Assembly: GCA_963711595.1 (NCBI GenBank)
Contig: CAVQER010000001.1
Coordinates: 620,001-684,000 of the forward strand
Reading direction: 5' to 3'
Length of the DNA stretch: 64,000 nucleotides
Source of the DNA: JAUSIF01 sp963711595
GTDB taxonomy: Bacteria; Pseudomonadota; Alphaproteobacteria; Rhizobiales; Xanthobacteraceae
In this document: positions 25,518 through 34,229 of the stretch, one piece after another
Layout: each line of letters begins with the position of its first letter
How positions within the stretch are numbered: the stretch's first letter is position 1
Notes under the pieces: generated by a model
What the model was told of the DNA's origin: nothing
Database searches by the model: none
Seen by the model: only the letters and a program-made list of their open reading frames with translations
Position numbers and translations under genes: made by a program

Positions 25518-26192
25518 TTATGGCTTGCCGACGACCAGGACGTGCAGTCCTTTCGGACCATGCGCGCCGTGAAGATGCACTTGCTCGATATCGGCGGAAC
25601 GCGACGGGCCGGTGATCCAATTCACGGTGCGCGGCAACCCGGCACCGAATTTCTTGCGCAGCGCGTCCCACACGGTTTCGTAATTTCCAGCAATATCCTT
25701 CGCACTCACGACGACAACATGATGCTCCGGAAGAAAATTCAGCGTTGTGGGGTTGTCCGGACCCGACACCATTACAATCGTGCCGGTTTCGGCGACGCCG
25801 CCGAAGGCGTGCGAAACGGACGCGAGCTGCTTTCCATCCGAACGTCCGACCGAGATCTCAAGCGTTCCTTCGTTAGCCCATGGAATCGCTTCCAGGCGCG
25901 GATCGCTGCCGCGGCGTGCGCGCATGGGCAGGTTCTTCGAGCGGAGATAGGCTGACACCGCCGCTGGCACTGCTTCGGGCGAGGCAAGTTCTTCTACCGT
26001 ACCATTCGCTTCGGCCAGCATTTCGCGAAATTGCTTGATCCGTTTCCGCGCCGGCTCGGTACCGCGCTCGGGTATCAGTCCGCGTGGATGACGGGCGAGC
26101 CGTTCGTCGGCCGCGGTCTTGCGCGGCGCTTCGGTGCCGCTAACGCCGAGCGACCGCCGTATCGAACCGAGAACGAGATCACGCCCGCTCAC
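25518..26192 (-). CDS. lutC: Lactate utilization protein C (LutC/YkgG, LUD domain)
   Basis: A 224-residue LUD-domain protein, one of three subunits of the LutABC L-lactate oxidising complex. The domain is visible through DPRLEAIPWANEGTLEISVG, HVVVVSAKDIAGNYETVW and the C-terminal TGPSRSADIEQVHLHGAHGP, the last a hallmark of LutC. The start is GTG, overlapping the stop of lutB (GTGA at 26189-26192). Length matches the family. Confidence 0.93.
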   Translation of the reverse strand: MSGRDLVLGSIRRSLGVSGTEAPRKTAADERLARHPRGLIPERGTEPARKRIKQFREMLAEANGTVEELASPEAVPAAVSAYLRSKNLPMRARRGSDPRLEAIPWANEGTLEISVGRSDGKQLASVSHAFGGVAETGTIVMVSGPDNPTTLNFLPEHHVVVVSAKDIAGNYETVWDALRKKFGAGLPRTVNWITGPSRSADIEQVHLHGAHGPKGLHVLVVGKP

Positions 26193-27655
26193 GCCGCGCC
26201 CTCCGATTTCACTTCGGCCTCGATGCGCGCCTTACCGCGCAGATGCTGCTTCCAAAGCGCCTGAAAAGTGTCGCGCTCGGGAACCGGAAAGTCGCGATGC
26301 TTGGTCCAGCCGCGCGCGAGCGGCAACCACTTGAAGCGGCCACGTTTACCTCCGAGCAGAGACAGCGTCTTCATCGCAAGCCGCGTCGCAGGCCGGTAGA
26401 GCCAGGGCCGGCGCGCGAACGCCGCCCAGAAAGCGAGGCCCTGACGCAAAGTCGCCGGCGAAAGGTGCTTTTCGAACTCCCGTTCGCGCCAATGACGCAT
26501 CATTTTTGGCAGCGGAATACGCACCGGACATACTTCTTCGCAGCGCCCGCAGAAGGTGGAAGCGTTCGGAAGATGCGCCGCCTTCTCGATGCCGATCAGA
26601 GCCGGTGTCAGCACCGAGCCCATCGGGCCGGGATACACCCAGCCATAGGCATGCCCGCCCACCGATAGATAGACCGGGCAATGGTTCATGCACGCGCCGC
26701 AACGGATGCAGCGAAGCATGTCGCGAAACTGACCGGCCAACATCGACGAGCGGCCGTTGTCCAGAATGACGACGTGATACTCCTCCGGCCCGTCGACGTC
26801 TTCGGGGCGGCGTGGGCCGGTGGAGAAGGTCGTGTAAACCGACATCTCCTGGCCGGTCGCCGAGCGCGCCAGCACCCGCAGCATCGTGGAAACGTCTTCC
26901 AGCGTCGGCACGACCTTTTCGATCGAGGCGAGCACAATGTGCGCCTTTGGCAGTGTCTGCGTGAGATCTCCGTTTCCTTCATTCGTGACGATCACAGAGG
27001 TTCCGGTTTCCGCAATCAGAAAATTCGCGCCGGTGATACCCACGTCCGCGCGCAGGAACTTGTCGCGCAATATTTGGCGCGCTTCGGCCATCAAGGACAC
27101 CGGCTCTTCAAGATTGCGCTCCGGCGGCAAGCCCGTGTGCACGCGACGGAAGTCGGCCTCGATCTGATCCTTGTTCAGATGAATCGCGGGGGCAATGATG
27201 TGCGACGGCACCTCGTGGCGGATCTGAACGATGTATTCGCCAAGATCGGTCTCTACAGGCGTCATGCCGTTTGCTTCGAGGTGATCGTTGATGCCGATCT
27301 CCTCGCCGATCATGCTTTTGCCCTTGGTCACGATCTTGGCTGATCGGCGCTTGCAGATCTCGAGGACGATGTTACGTGCGTCTTCGGCCGTGGCCGCCCA
27401 GTGCACCTTGCCGCCCGCTTCGATGACGCGACGTTCGTAGGCTTCGAGGTAAAGATCGAGGTGCGCGAGCGTGTGATCCTTGATGTCGCGCGCCGCGTCC
27501 CGTAGCGCCTCGAATTCAGGCAGGCGGTTCGCCACCTGAGTGCGCCTGCTGATGAAACCCGCCTCAACCTTGCCCAGCGCTCGCTGGAGCTGCGCATCCT
27601 TCAGCGCAGCGCCGGTGTTGCCCTTGAAGTTCGGCGAGGTGATCTGAACGGTCAT
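26189..27655 (-). CDS. lutB: Lactate utilization iron-sulfur protein LutB
   Basis: A 488-residue subunit combining an N-terminal LUD-like domain with a ferredoxin domain holding two [4Fe-4S] motifs, CIRCGACMNHCPVY and CGRCEEVCPVRIP, and a C-terminal tail. The N-terminal domain shows GANFLIAETGTSVIVTNEGN, as in LutB proteins. The ATG at 27655 overlaps the GNAT gene's TGA (ATGA), and its own TGA overlaps lutC's GTG. An in-frame ATG upstream is inside the GNAT gene and not used. Confidence 0.95.
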   Translation of the reverse strand: MTVQITSPNFKGNTGAALKDAQLQRALGKVEAGFISRRTQVANRLPEFEALRDAARDIKDHTLAHLDLYLEAYERRVIEAGGKVHWAATAEDARNIVLEICKRRSAKIVTKGKSMIGEEIGINDHLEANGMTPVETDLGEYIVQIRHEVPSHIIAPAIHLNKDQIEADFRRVHTGLPPERNLEEPVSLMAEARQILRDKFLRADVGITGANFLIAETGTSVIVTNEGNGDLTQTLPKAHIVLASIEKVVPTLEDVSTMLRVLARSATGQEMSVYTTFSTGPRRPEDVDGPEEYHVVILDNGRSSMLAGQFRDMLRCIRCGACMNHCPVYLSVGGHAYGWVYPGPMGSVLTPALIGIEKAAHLPNASTFCGRCEEVCPVRIPLPKMMRHWREREFEKHLSPATLRQGLAFWAAFARRPWLYRPATRLAMKTLSLLGGKRGRFKWLPLARGWTKHRDFPVPERDTFQALWKQHLRGKARIEAEVKSEGAA

Positions 27656-28179
27656 TGGCCGGCCGCCGGTTCGTCGATCAGTTTTTCTACGATGACGACA
27701 TCGCGCCAAACGCCGTCGAGCTTGGCGTGGCGCACGTACGTGCCCACCTGGCGGAACCCCAGCGACGCGAGTAAGTCAAGGCTCGTTTTGTTTTCCGGGA
27801 ACACACGCGAAAGCAATTTCCAGTCTCCGCGGGAGCGCGCCGTCTCGATCAGCGATTCGAGCGCGAGCCGCCCGAGACCGCGCCCGCGCGCGTCGCGCGA
27901 GACATAGACCGAGAACTCGCGAACGCCCTGATAACAAGCGCGCTGACGATAGGCGAATGCGCTCGCGAAGGCAGTGACGCAACCCTCCCCCTCGACGACC
28001 ACCATGGTCCGCCCCTCGTCGAACCATCGCAGGACATCCCGCTCCGTTCGCAGATCCGTCTCGAAAGTCGCGACGCGGTCCTCGATTCCCTCGTTGTAGA
28101 TGCGCGCGATTTCAGCGGCATCCTCCCGGCGCGCGGGACGGGTGAAGAAAGGCGTGGTTCGTTCGGCGATCTTGCTCAC
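27652..28179 (-). CDS. GNAT acetyltransferase, phosphinothricin-acetyltransferase-like, inside the lut operon
   Basis: A 175-residue GCN5-type N-acetyltransferase. The segment REFSVYVSRDARGRGLGRLALESL carries the acetyl-CoA-binding loop RGRGLG, and the C-terminal ENKTSLDLLASLGFRQVGTY and HAKLDGVWRDVVIVE match the Pat/YncA branch that acetylates amino-group compounds such as phosphinothricin or methionine sulfoximine. It starts with GTG at 28179, whose GTGA overlaps the stop of lutA, and its TGA overlaps the ATG of lutB. It is therefore a built-in, translationally coupled member of the operon, which is unusual. Longer upstream frames on this strand are extensions into lutA. Confidence 0.85.
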   Translation of the reverse strand: MSKIAERTTPFFTRPARREDAAEIARIYNEGIEDRVATFETDLRTERDVLRWFDEGRTMVVVEGEGCVTAFASAFAYRQRACYQGVREFSVYVSRDARGRGLGRLALESLIETARSRGDWKLLSRVFPENKTSLDLLASLGFRQVGTYVRHAKLDGVWRDVVIVEKLIDEPAAGQ

Positions 28180-28961
28180 GACCCATTGCTCCTGGGGGGC
28201 GCGCCGATGCCCGGTTCGTTCGCCATGCCGGCAAGAACCTCGGCGACGTGACGAACGGCGACCGGCTTGCCGATACGCTGCAGCTTGCCCGCCATGTTCA
28301 TGAGGCATCCAAGATCGCCGGCGAGCAACATAGGTGCGCCGGTCGCGGCCGCATTGGCCACCTTCTTCTCGACGATCGCATTCGAGACATCGGGATACTT
28401 CACACAGAAGGTGCCACCGAAGCCGCAGCAAACGTCGGCGTCCTTCATTTCCGCCAGGCTCAAACCCGCCACCGTCCCCAACAGTTTGCGAGGCTGGTTT
28501 CTGACACCGAGCTCGCGCAAGCCGGAACAGGCGTCGTGATAAGTCACGGTCCCCTCATAGATCGCTTCGACGCGCTGCACCTTCATCACATCGACGAGGA
28601 AGCTCATGAGCTCATAAGTGCGCGCGCACAACGCATCGACGCGCCGCAGCCAGTCAGCGTCGTCCGCGAACAATTCAGGATAATGGACCTTGATCATGCC
28701 GGCGCACGACCCGGACGGCGCCACGATGTAATCATAGCGCTCGAACGCGGCAACGACCTGTTCAGCAATCGTACGCGTCGTCGCCCGGTCACCGGAATTG
28801 TATGCCGGTTGTCCGCAGCAGGTCTGCGTCGGGACCTCGACCGTGCAACCCGCGTCCTCCAAAAGCTTCACGGCGGCGAAGCCGATGCTTGGGCGGATCA
28901 GGTCGACGAGACAGGTGACGAAGAGCCCGACGCGCGGGTGCGAGCCGGTCGCGGCAGCCAT
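28176..28961 (-). CDS. lutA: Lactate utilization protein A (LutA)
   Basis: A 261-residue protein with two CCG domains, QTCCGQPAYNSG and DVCCGFGGTFCVKYPDVS, the LutA/YkgE signature of the L-lactate oxidising complex that binds iron-sulfur or heterodisulfide-type sites. The N-terminus MAAATGSHPRVGLFVTCLVD fits the family, and GAGGGAG lies upstream of the ATG at 28961. It is the first gene of the six-gene coupled operon lutA-GNAT-lutB-lutC-hydrolase-ICMT. A 50-base near-perfect palindrome lies about 165 bp upstream. Confidence 0.95.
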   Translation of the reverse strand: MAAATGSHPRVGLFVTCLVDLIRPSIGFAAVKLLEDAGCTVEVPTQTCCGQPAYNSGDRATTRTIAEQVVAAFERYDYIVAPSGSCAGMIKVHYPELFADDADWLRRVDALCARTYELMSFLVDVMKVQRVEAIYEGTVTYHDACSGLRELGVRNQPRKLLGTVAGLSLAEMKDADVCCGFGGTFCVKYPDVSNAIVEKKVANAAATGAPMLLAGDLGCLMNMAGKLQRIGKPVAVRHVAEVLAGMANEPGIGAPPRSNGS

Positions 28962-29124
28962 GCGGCTTACTCCCTCGCCCGGCGGCACAACGCACCGGCG
29001 CCGAGGCGTACCGCCGCAATTTGGCCGATGGCAGGCGGGCACGCAAGCGAGCGCGGCCTACTAGAGCCTCAGTCGCCGCGACATAGCCGCCCGTGCGGAC
29101 CGACGACCGCTCTTCCTTAATATC

Positions 29125-29174
29125 CGTAGCGGGCATGTTGCCGGAAGGTATGTGTCCAACCTACCGGCGCTACG
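29125..29174. repeat. Long imperfect palindrome upstream of lutA
   Basis: Outer arms CGTAGCG (29125-29131) and CGCTACG (29168-29174) enclose inner arms CCGGaAGGT (29141-29149) and ACCTaCCGG (29059+100 series: 29159-29167), with a nine-base loop and a nine-base bulge on one side. It lies in the 254-bp gap between lutA and the downstream-oriented gene's stop codon. It could be an operator for lut regulation, a terminator of the 29216-29848 gene, or a structured RNA. Confidence 0.45.
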
Positions 29175-29215
29175 ACGCCAGCCTGCCGTTCGGATCTCCC
29201 GAACGCTGGTCGCGA

Positions 29216-29848
29216 TTACATCGGCGGGGTCATTCCCTCGCGACCGACGCCGATACTCCCAGTGGTGAGCGTGCCATCCGGCTGCTTCTGAGCCGCCATG
29301 ATAATGATCTTCGCGCCGGGCTGGAGCTCATCCATCTTGCCGGGCGAGTAGGAAACAATCGGCGTGCCGGCTGGAACGACGAGTTTTTTCTCGCCGTCCT
29401 TGTACTTCAAAAGGATCGATTGGCCGTCAGTGACACTCGACACTTCGGCGACAGTCGCGTTCGTCATCGTGCTGCCTGGCTGGACATCGTAAGGCGTGTG
29501 GCCCTCGGCGACGCCGCGCAACGCTTCAGGAAATATGTGGATGTGCAGCGCGCGCTGGCTGCCATCGGGCTGCGGCATCGCGGACGTGCCGATGTACGAG
29601 CCAGCCTTGATATCGGCGAGCGACGCTTTCACCACACCGCTCACACGCGCATTGTCGGAAAGCTTGACTGTGACGTCCGCACCGTCACGTCCTTTGATCA
29701 GCAATGTGTTGCCCTCTACCTTCACGATTTCACCGCGCACGCGTACCGGCGGTTGTTGTTGTGCGGAAGACACGGAAGGAGTGGCTGTTGCCGCAACCAG
29801 AGTAGCGCTCGCCACCAGAACCAATTGCCGGAGTTTTCTCTGAAGCAT
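29216..29848 (-). CDS. Exported hypothetical protein (DUF5666-like beta-rich)
   Basis: A 210-residue protein with a signal peptide (start MLQRKLRQLVLVASATLVAA at 29848, cleavage near SSAQQQ). The mature part is beta-rich, with GEIVKVEGNTLLIKGRDGAD and TDGQSILLKYKDGEKKLVVP, two similar OB-like stretches that resemble DUF5666 metal or RNA-like binding modules. It contains a histidine pair in LHIHIFPEALRG. The in-frame start at 29890 was rejected because it puts charged residues before the signal peptide. Function unknown; it may bind ligands in the periplasm. Confidence 0.6.
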   Translation of the reverse strand: MLQRKLRQLVLVASATLVAATATPSVSSAQQQPPVRVRGEIVKVEGNTLLIKGRDGADVTVKLSDNARVSGVVKASLADIKAGSYIGTSAMPQPDGSQRALHIHIFPEALRGVAEGHTPYDVQPGSTMTNATVAEVSSVTDGQSILLKYKDGEKKLVVPAGTPIVSYSPGKMDELQPGAKIIIMAAQKQPDGTLTTGSIGVGREGMTPPM

Positions 29849-30066
29849 TGCTTCCTCCCAAGGTCGGTCAGCGGCCTCGCGCCGCGTCACAGGATCAACC
29901 CCGTCGGCAGGCGAAGCTTCCAGACGATTGCAGGATTTCTAGGGCGCACGGCACTTCGCGAGGCGGCAAGCCGCTTGTTCTGGCCCTCGGCGATCTATCC
30001 TTTTCCCGCCGTGCAAAAGCGTCGGATGTGTATAGTTTGCGGCTGTTTGCCCGTCGGGGGACTGTC

Positions 30067-31812
30067 ATGCGTCGCGTGCTCGATATTCTTCAAACGTTTT
30101 TCCGTCTCGCCCTGCCCTACTTCCGATCGGAAGAGCGGTGGCAGGCCCGGTTGCTGCTCGCCGCAGTGATCGTTTCCGAGTTTGGAGTCGTTTACGCGAT
30201 CGTAGTGTTCAACATCTGGAACGCGTACTTCTTCAATGCCATCGAAGCGCGGAATTGGGACAACTTCCTCTACGCGCTGTTTCTATTTTGTGGAATTGCC
30301 GCTTGGACCGTCGTCGCCTACATGGCGCAGTTCTATTTCGGGCAACAACTCATTCTGCGCTGGCGCCGCTGGATGACGCGGCGCTTTGTCGGCCAGTGGA
30401 TGGAGAACGGCCGGCACTACCGCATGCGCTTTCTGCATAGCGACGTGGACAATGTGCATCTGCGCATCGCGAACGATATCCTGATCTTCATCCAGAGAAC
30501 ACACGATCTCGGCTACAACTTTCTCGGCAGCCTCATCGCGCTGTTCTCATTCGCGTACATTCTTTGGGGAATATCGAGTTCGGCTCCGCTCTTTTTGTTC
30601 GGTGCGAACGTCACGATTCCCGGCTACCTGTTCTGGATCGCAATCGCGTATGCGTGCGTCGGTACATTGCTCGCGCACTTCGTCGGCAATCCGCTGATCC
30701 GACTGAACTTCAAGCAGCAGCACTTCGAATCCGATTTTCGCTTCGGAATCGCGCGCGTATGGGATCACACGGAGCCAGTGGCCCTCATGCGTGGCGAGGA
30801 GATAGAGCGGAAGGTGCTCGACAATCGATTTACGACTCTGATCCAGAATTGGCTGCGCTTGATCCGCCGACAGACGGGGCTCAACGCCTTCATCAACAGC
30901 TACGGCCAGGCGTCGGTCGTTTTCCCGATCCTTGTCGCGAGTCCCGCCTACTTCACGGGCGCGTTCTCACTCGGGGTGCTGATGCAGGCTTCGCTCGCCT
31001 TCCAGAAGGTCGAAACCTCGTTCGCCTTCTTCCTGCACTCCTACCCACGCATCGCCGAGTGGAAGGCATCGATGGACCGCGTGGCGCAGCTCGAAGCGGC
31101 CTTGAGTGCGGTCGATCACGAGACGATTCCAGCGGCGCAGATCGCTATCGACAGCGGGCCCTCACAAAATCTCGACGTCTCCGGCCTCGTGGTGCGGCTC
31201 TCCTCGCGTGCCGAAATCGCAAGCGTTCCGAAACTCTCGCTTGCGCCAGGCGAAGCGGCACTGATCAGCGGACCATCCGGTTCGGGAAAGTCGACCGTAT
31301 TGCGAGCGCTTGCCGGAATTTGGCCGGTGGGCGAAGGCAGAATTGATCTGCCGGCCGGTGCCGACGTCATGGCGCTGCCGCAACGCGTCTATTTTCCGCT
31401 CGCTCCGCTTCGGACGGCAATTACCTATCCGACGACGCCCGAGCGCGTGAGCGAGGCGGAACTGCACGACGTCGTCGAGGCCGTAGGCCTCGCGCATCTG
31501 CTGCCTCGGCTCGATGAAGAAGCCGAATGGAACGTGGTGCTGTCAGGCGGCGAACAGCAACGGATCGCTCTTGCTCGGGCGCTGTTCCGGCGGCCCGATG
31601 TGCTCCTGCTCGACGACGCCGTGTCGAATTTCGACGAGGCTACGACGCACAAACTCTACCGTCTGCTTTTCGAACGACTGCCGGAGACGATCTTTGTTTC
31701 GATTGGACGGCCTACGGAGCTCGCGGGACTGCACCGTCATCGAGTGAGTCTCGACCGCATGCGGGATTCCGTGCCAGAAATCGAAGCAGCAATGGCGGCG
31801 GCGCCGGCCTGA
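30067..31812 (+). CDS. ABC transporter, SbmA/BacA-YddA type, degenerate ATPase (paralogue 3)
   Basis: A 581-residue fused half transporter, with an SbmA-like membrane part (start MRRVLDILQTFFRLALPYFR, preceded by GGGGGA) and a C-terminal ATPase. Walker A is intact (GPSGSGKST) and the signature is LSGGEQQR, but Walker B reads LLLDDAVSNFD (catalytic Glu replaced by Asp; the D-loop altered from SALD to SNFD) and the switch histidine is replaced by Arg (SIGRPTELAG). ATP hydrolysis may therefore be impaired, or it may work in a heterodimer with a competent paralogue. An upstream in-frame start was not used because it has no plausible ribosome-binding site. It is followed by an unknown gene at 31837. 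Confidence 0.85.
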   Translation: MRRVLDILQTFFRLALPYFRSEERWQARLLLAAVIVSEFGVVYAIVVFNIWNAYFFNAIEARNWDNFLYALFLFCGIAAWTVVAYMAQFYFGQQLILRWRRWMTRRFVGQWMENGRHYRMRFLHSDVDNVHLRIANDILIFIQRTHDLGYNFLGSLIALFSFAYILWGISSSAPLFLFGANVTIPGYLFWIAIAYACVGTLLAHFVGNPLIRLNFKQQHFESDFRFGIARVWDHTEPVALMRGEEIERKVLDNRFTTLIQNWLRLIRRQTGLNAFINSYGQASVVFPILVASPAYFTGAFSLGVLMQASLAFQKVETSFAFFLHSYPRIAEWKASMDRVAQLEAALSAVDHETIPAAQIAIDSGPSQNLDVSGLVVRLSSRAEIASVPKLSLAPGEAALISGPSGSGKSTVLRALAGIWPVGEGRIDLPAGADVMALPQRVYFPLAPLRTAITYPTTPERVSEAELHDVVEAVGLAHLLPRLDEEAEWNVVLSGGEQQRIALARALFRRPDVLLLDDAVSNFDEATTHKLYRLLFERLPETIFVSIGRPTELAGLHRHRVSLDRMRDSVPEIEAAMAAAPA

Positions 31813-31836
31813 CCGATTGCAACGCGGAGAAGCGCC

Positions 31837-32403
31837 TTGAACGAGATGAATTATTACCGGACCGGATGGGACCTCGACGTTCCAGTCTGTCCATGTGACG
31901 TTCACTTCACCGACTTCCTCGCCGAGAAGAAGATCAGGAACGCGTCGATCTTCCACTTCGGCACGGGCACGCATCACCACGTCGGCATAACCTGCGCGGA
32001 GAACGGCTCGAACAACGCGGTGCTCGGCATCACCGCTTCCGTCGAGGAAATCGACGCCTACACGAAGCTCGCGATCGAGCGGCCCGCGATCTCGCGTCTC
32101 TACAAAGCCTTCTTCGGCGATATCTATCTTCTGGAGCGGCGGTTGCTGCCCGAGTTCGATGTTGCGTTTCTGCCGCACGTCAGCGAGTTCTGGAAACCGA
32201 AGGACGAGAAGTACGGCAACATGTCGGACCGCGAAGTCGTCGACTTGATGACCGATCTGACCCGGCCGGGCGGCTACCTGATTTTCTACACCGGTTCGAT
32301 GGCGTGGAATTACGCTGGCCCACTCGTCGAACAATGGTCGAAGGAGCGCCCGGTGAAATCCGAAGGCGAGTACAAGACGCTCGCCGTCTATCGCAAGCAG
32401 TAA
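31837..32403 (+). CDS. Hypothetical protein
   Basis: A 188-residue soluble protein beginning MNEMNYYRTGWDLDVPVCPC and containing the stretch SIFHFGTGTHHHVGI, a glycine/histidine-rich turn that resembles a nucleotide or S-adenosylmethionine site, and later GGYLIFYTGSMAWNYAGP. It could be a degenerate class I methyltransferase, but the canonical motif order is not clear, and I do not name it. It starts 24 bp after the degenerate ABC transporter, so the two may be one transcript, and precedes the aldo-keto reductase. Confidence 0.55.
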   Translation: MNEMNYYRTGWDLDVPVCPCDVHFTDFLAEKKIRNASIFHFGTGTHHHVGITCAENGSNNAVLGITASVEEIDAYTKLAIERPAISRLYKAFFGDIYLLERRLLPEFDVAFLPHVSEFWKPKDEKYGNMSDREVVDLMTDLTRPGGYLIFYTGSMAWNYAGPLVEQWSKERPVKSEGEYKTLAVYRKQ

Positions 32404-32436
32404 CAGTCGACCGGCAAAATTTTCGAAGGAAGTGTC

Positions 32437-33420
32437 ATGGCGAAGCAAGTTGAAGTGCGCGCGCTCGGCAAGAGCGGAATCCAGGTTTCCGCAATCGGGC
32501 TCGGCTGCATGTCCATGTCGGGCGTCTATGGAAAAGGCGACGACGCGCAGTCGACGGCCGCGATCCATTGCGCGCTCGACCAAGGCGTGAACTTTCTCGA
32601 CAGCGCCGACGTGTACGGCAATGGGCAGAACGAGGAGCTTGTGGGCCGCGCGATCAAGGACCGCCGCGACAAGGTCGTGCTCGCCACGAAGTTCGGAAAC
32701 CTGATGGCGACCGGCGGTGTCGATGGGCGGCCGGAATACGTGATCGAGGCATGCAACAAGAGTCTGAGCCGCCTGAAGCTCGATGTGATCGATCTCTACT
32801 ATCAGCACCGGATTGATCCCAATGTGCCGATCGAAGACACCTGGGGCGCGATGAAGAAGCTCGTCGAGCAGGGCAAGGTACGCACACTCGGAATTTCTGA
32901 AGCGCATCCGAACACGATCCGTCGCGCGCACAAGGTGCATCCCATCGCCGCCGTGCAGACGGAATACTCCCTGCTCTATCGCGTTGAGGCGGAAGAGACG
33001 CTGAAGGTAACGCGCGAGCTCGGTGTCTCGTTTGTGGCCTATTCCCCGCTCGGCCGCAGCTTCCTCACGGGCACCGTAAAGTCACCCGACGAGGTGAAGA
33101 ACGATCGGCGCATGGATCACCCGCGCTTTCAAGGCGACAACTTCGCGAAGAACCGTGAGCTGGTCAGCCGCGTGGAAGCGATCGCAAAGGAAAAGGGCTG
33201 CACGCCGGCGCAGCTCGCGCTCGCTTGGCTGCTCGCGCAAGGCAAGGACATCGTCCCGATCCCGGGCACCAAGCGGAAGGACCGGATCGAGGAAAACATC
33301 GGTGCGCTCTCGGTGAAACTCACTCCGCACGATGTCGCGCGTATCAGCGCGGCCGTCCCGGCAGGCTCAGCTGCCGGTCTGCGCTATCCCGAGGGCGCGA
33401 TGAAACGGGTATACGTCTAG
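32437..33420 (+). CDS. Aldo/keto reductase
   Basis: A 327-residue NADPH-dependent oxidoreductase of the AKR superfamily, a TIM-barrel enzyme reducing aldehydes and ketones. The active-site tetrad is visible as Asp and Tyr in FLDSADVYGNGQNEE, Lys in VLATKFGN and His in LYYQHRID. The C-terminal NADPH-binding segment is seen in VPIPGTKRKDRIEEN. Length fits the AKR5/AKR13-type family. It is first in a run of catabolic-looking genes on the same strand. Confidence 0.9.
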   Translation: MAKQVEVRALGKSGIQVSAIGLGCMSMSGVYGKGDDAQSTAAIHCALDQGVNFLDSADVYGNGQNEELVGRAIKDRRDKVVLATKFGNLMATGGVDGRPEYVIEACNKSLSRLKLDVIDLYYQHRIDPNVPIEDTWGAMKKLVEQGKVRTLGISEAHPNTIRRAHKVHPIAAVQTEYSLLYRVEAEETLKVTRELGVSFVAYSPLGRSFLTGTVKSPDEVKNDRRMDHPRFQGDNFAKNRELVSRVEAIAKEKGCTPAQLALAWLLAQGKDIVPIPGTKRKDRIEENIGALSVKLTPHDVARISAAVPAGSAAGLRYPEGAMKRVYV

Positions 33421-33446
33421 GCAGGGCAAGCCCAAGGGGAACGCCA

Positions 33447-34106
33447 ATGAAAAAGCCGCGCATCTCATACGTCGATCCCGCCACCATCAAAGATCCGGCG
33501 ATGCTTGTCGAGTTCGAGCGCAGCGCACGCGAAGGTACGCCGCGTCCGGAGAGCCAAGCCATTCGTGCGCATGTGCCCGCCGTATTCTGGTCGCTCGTGA
33601 ACAGCTGGCGTGACGTTTTCAGGAACGGCGTCGCAGATCATTCAATCAAGGAGCTTTGCCGCGTCTACGTCTCGCGCTCGGTGAAGTGCGAGTACTGCGG
33701 AAACCAGCGCTCGGTGAAGGCGGCGAAATCCGGAGTCCTCGAGGACGACTACCGCGACCTCATCAATTTCGAATCCTCAACTCGCTACAGCGAGAAGCAG
33801 AAGGCCGCTCTTTCCTACGCCGAAGCGATCACATGGGATTTGCCCACCGACGACAAGTTCTGGGCTCGCCTACATGCGCATTTCTCCGAGCCCGAGCTGG
33901 TCGAGATCGGCTATTTCATTGCGCTGACGATGGGAAACCAGCGATGGTTGCGCACGCTGGACATCGAACACCATCAGGTGCTCCCGGGGACCGACGCGTC
34001 GATGGCGCCGGGATTCGAGACGGAAGAGGCGCTCAAGCGCTCGAAGGCCGCCGCCGACTACTGGGTGCGGCAGGGCCCGACCGTCCGCAACGAGGCGGCC
34101 GAATAG
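33447..34106 (+). CDS. Carboxymuconolactone decarboxylase / AhpD-like protein (copy 1)
   Basis: A 219-residue all-helical protein of the CMD/AhpD superfamily. The redox motif CEYCGNQRS (CxxC with the glutamate partner) and the neighbouring ELCRVYVSRS match AhpD-like peroxidase/disulfide reductases. Members of this group also act as small decarboxylases or carbon-carbon hydrolases. It starts at 33447, preceded by GGGGAACGCCA, 26 bp after the aldo-keto reductase. A close copy follows at 34230. Its exact reaction is not predictable from sequence alone. Confidence 0.82.
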   Translation: MKKPRISYVDPATIKDPAMLVEFERSAREGTPRPESQAIRAHVPAVFWSLVNSWRDVFRNGVADHSIKELCRVYVSRSVKCEYCGNQRSVKAAKSGVLEDDYRDLINFESSTRYSEKQKAALSYAEAITWDLPTDDKFWARLHAHFSEPELVEIGYFIALTMGNQRWLRTLDIEHHQVLPGTDASMAPGFETEEALKRSKAAADYWVRQGPTVRNEAAE

Positions 34107-34229
34107 TCCCGCGTGTTGGGCGTGAAAGTGCCCGCCCATGGCCGTTGATCCACCTTCGACCTTGGGCCAACATGCCAACGAACAGGCGCGCCACGTCGCA
34201 AGGCGGAAGTGCGGCCCGGAGGAAACGCC

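Noticed and set aside
29849..29930. GGAAG-N16-GGTT on the minus strand upstream of the exported DUF5666-like gene considered as an EcfG promoter
   Set aside because: Both elements carry mismatches to GGAAC and CGTT, so it is not distinguishable from chance.
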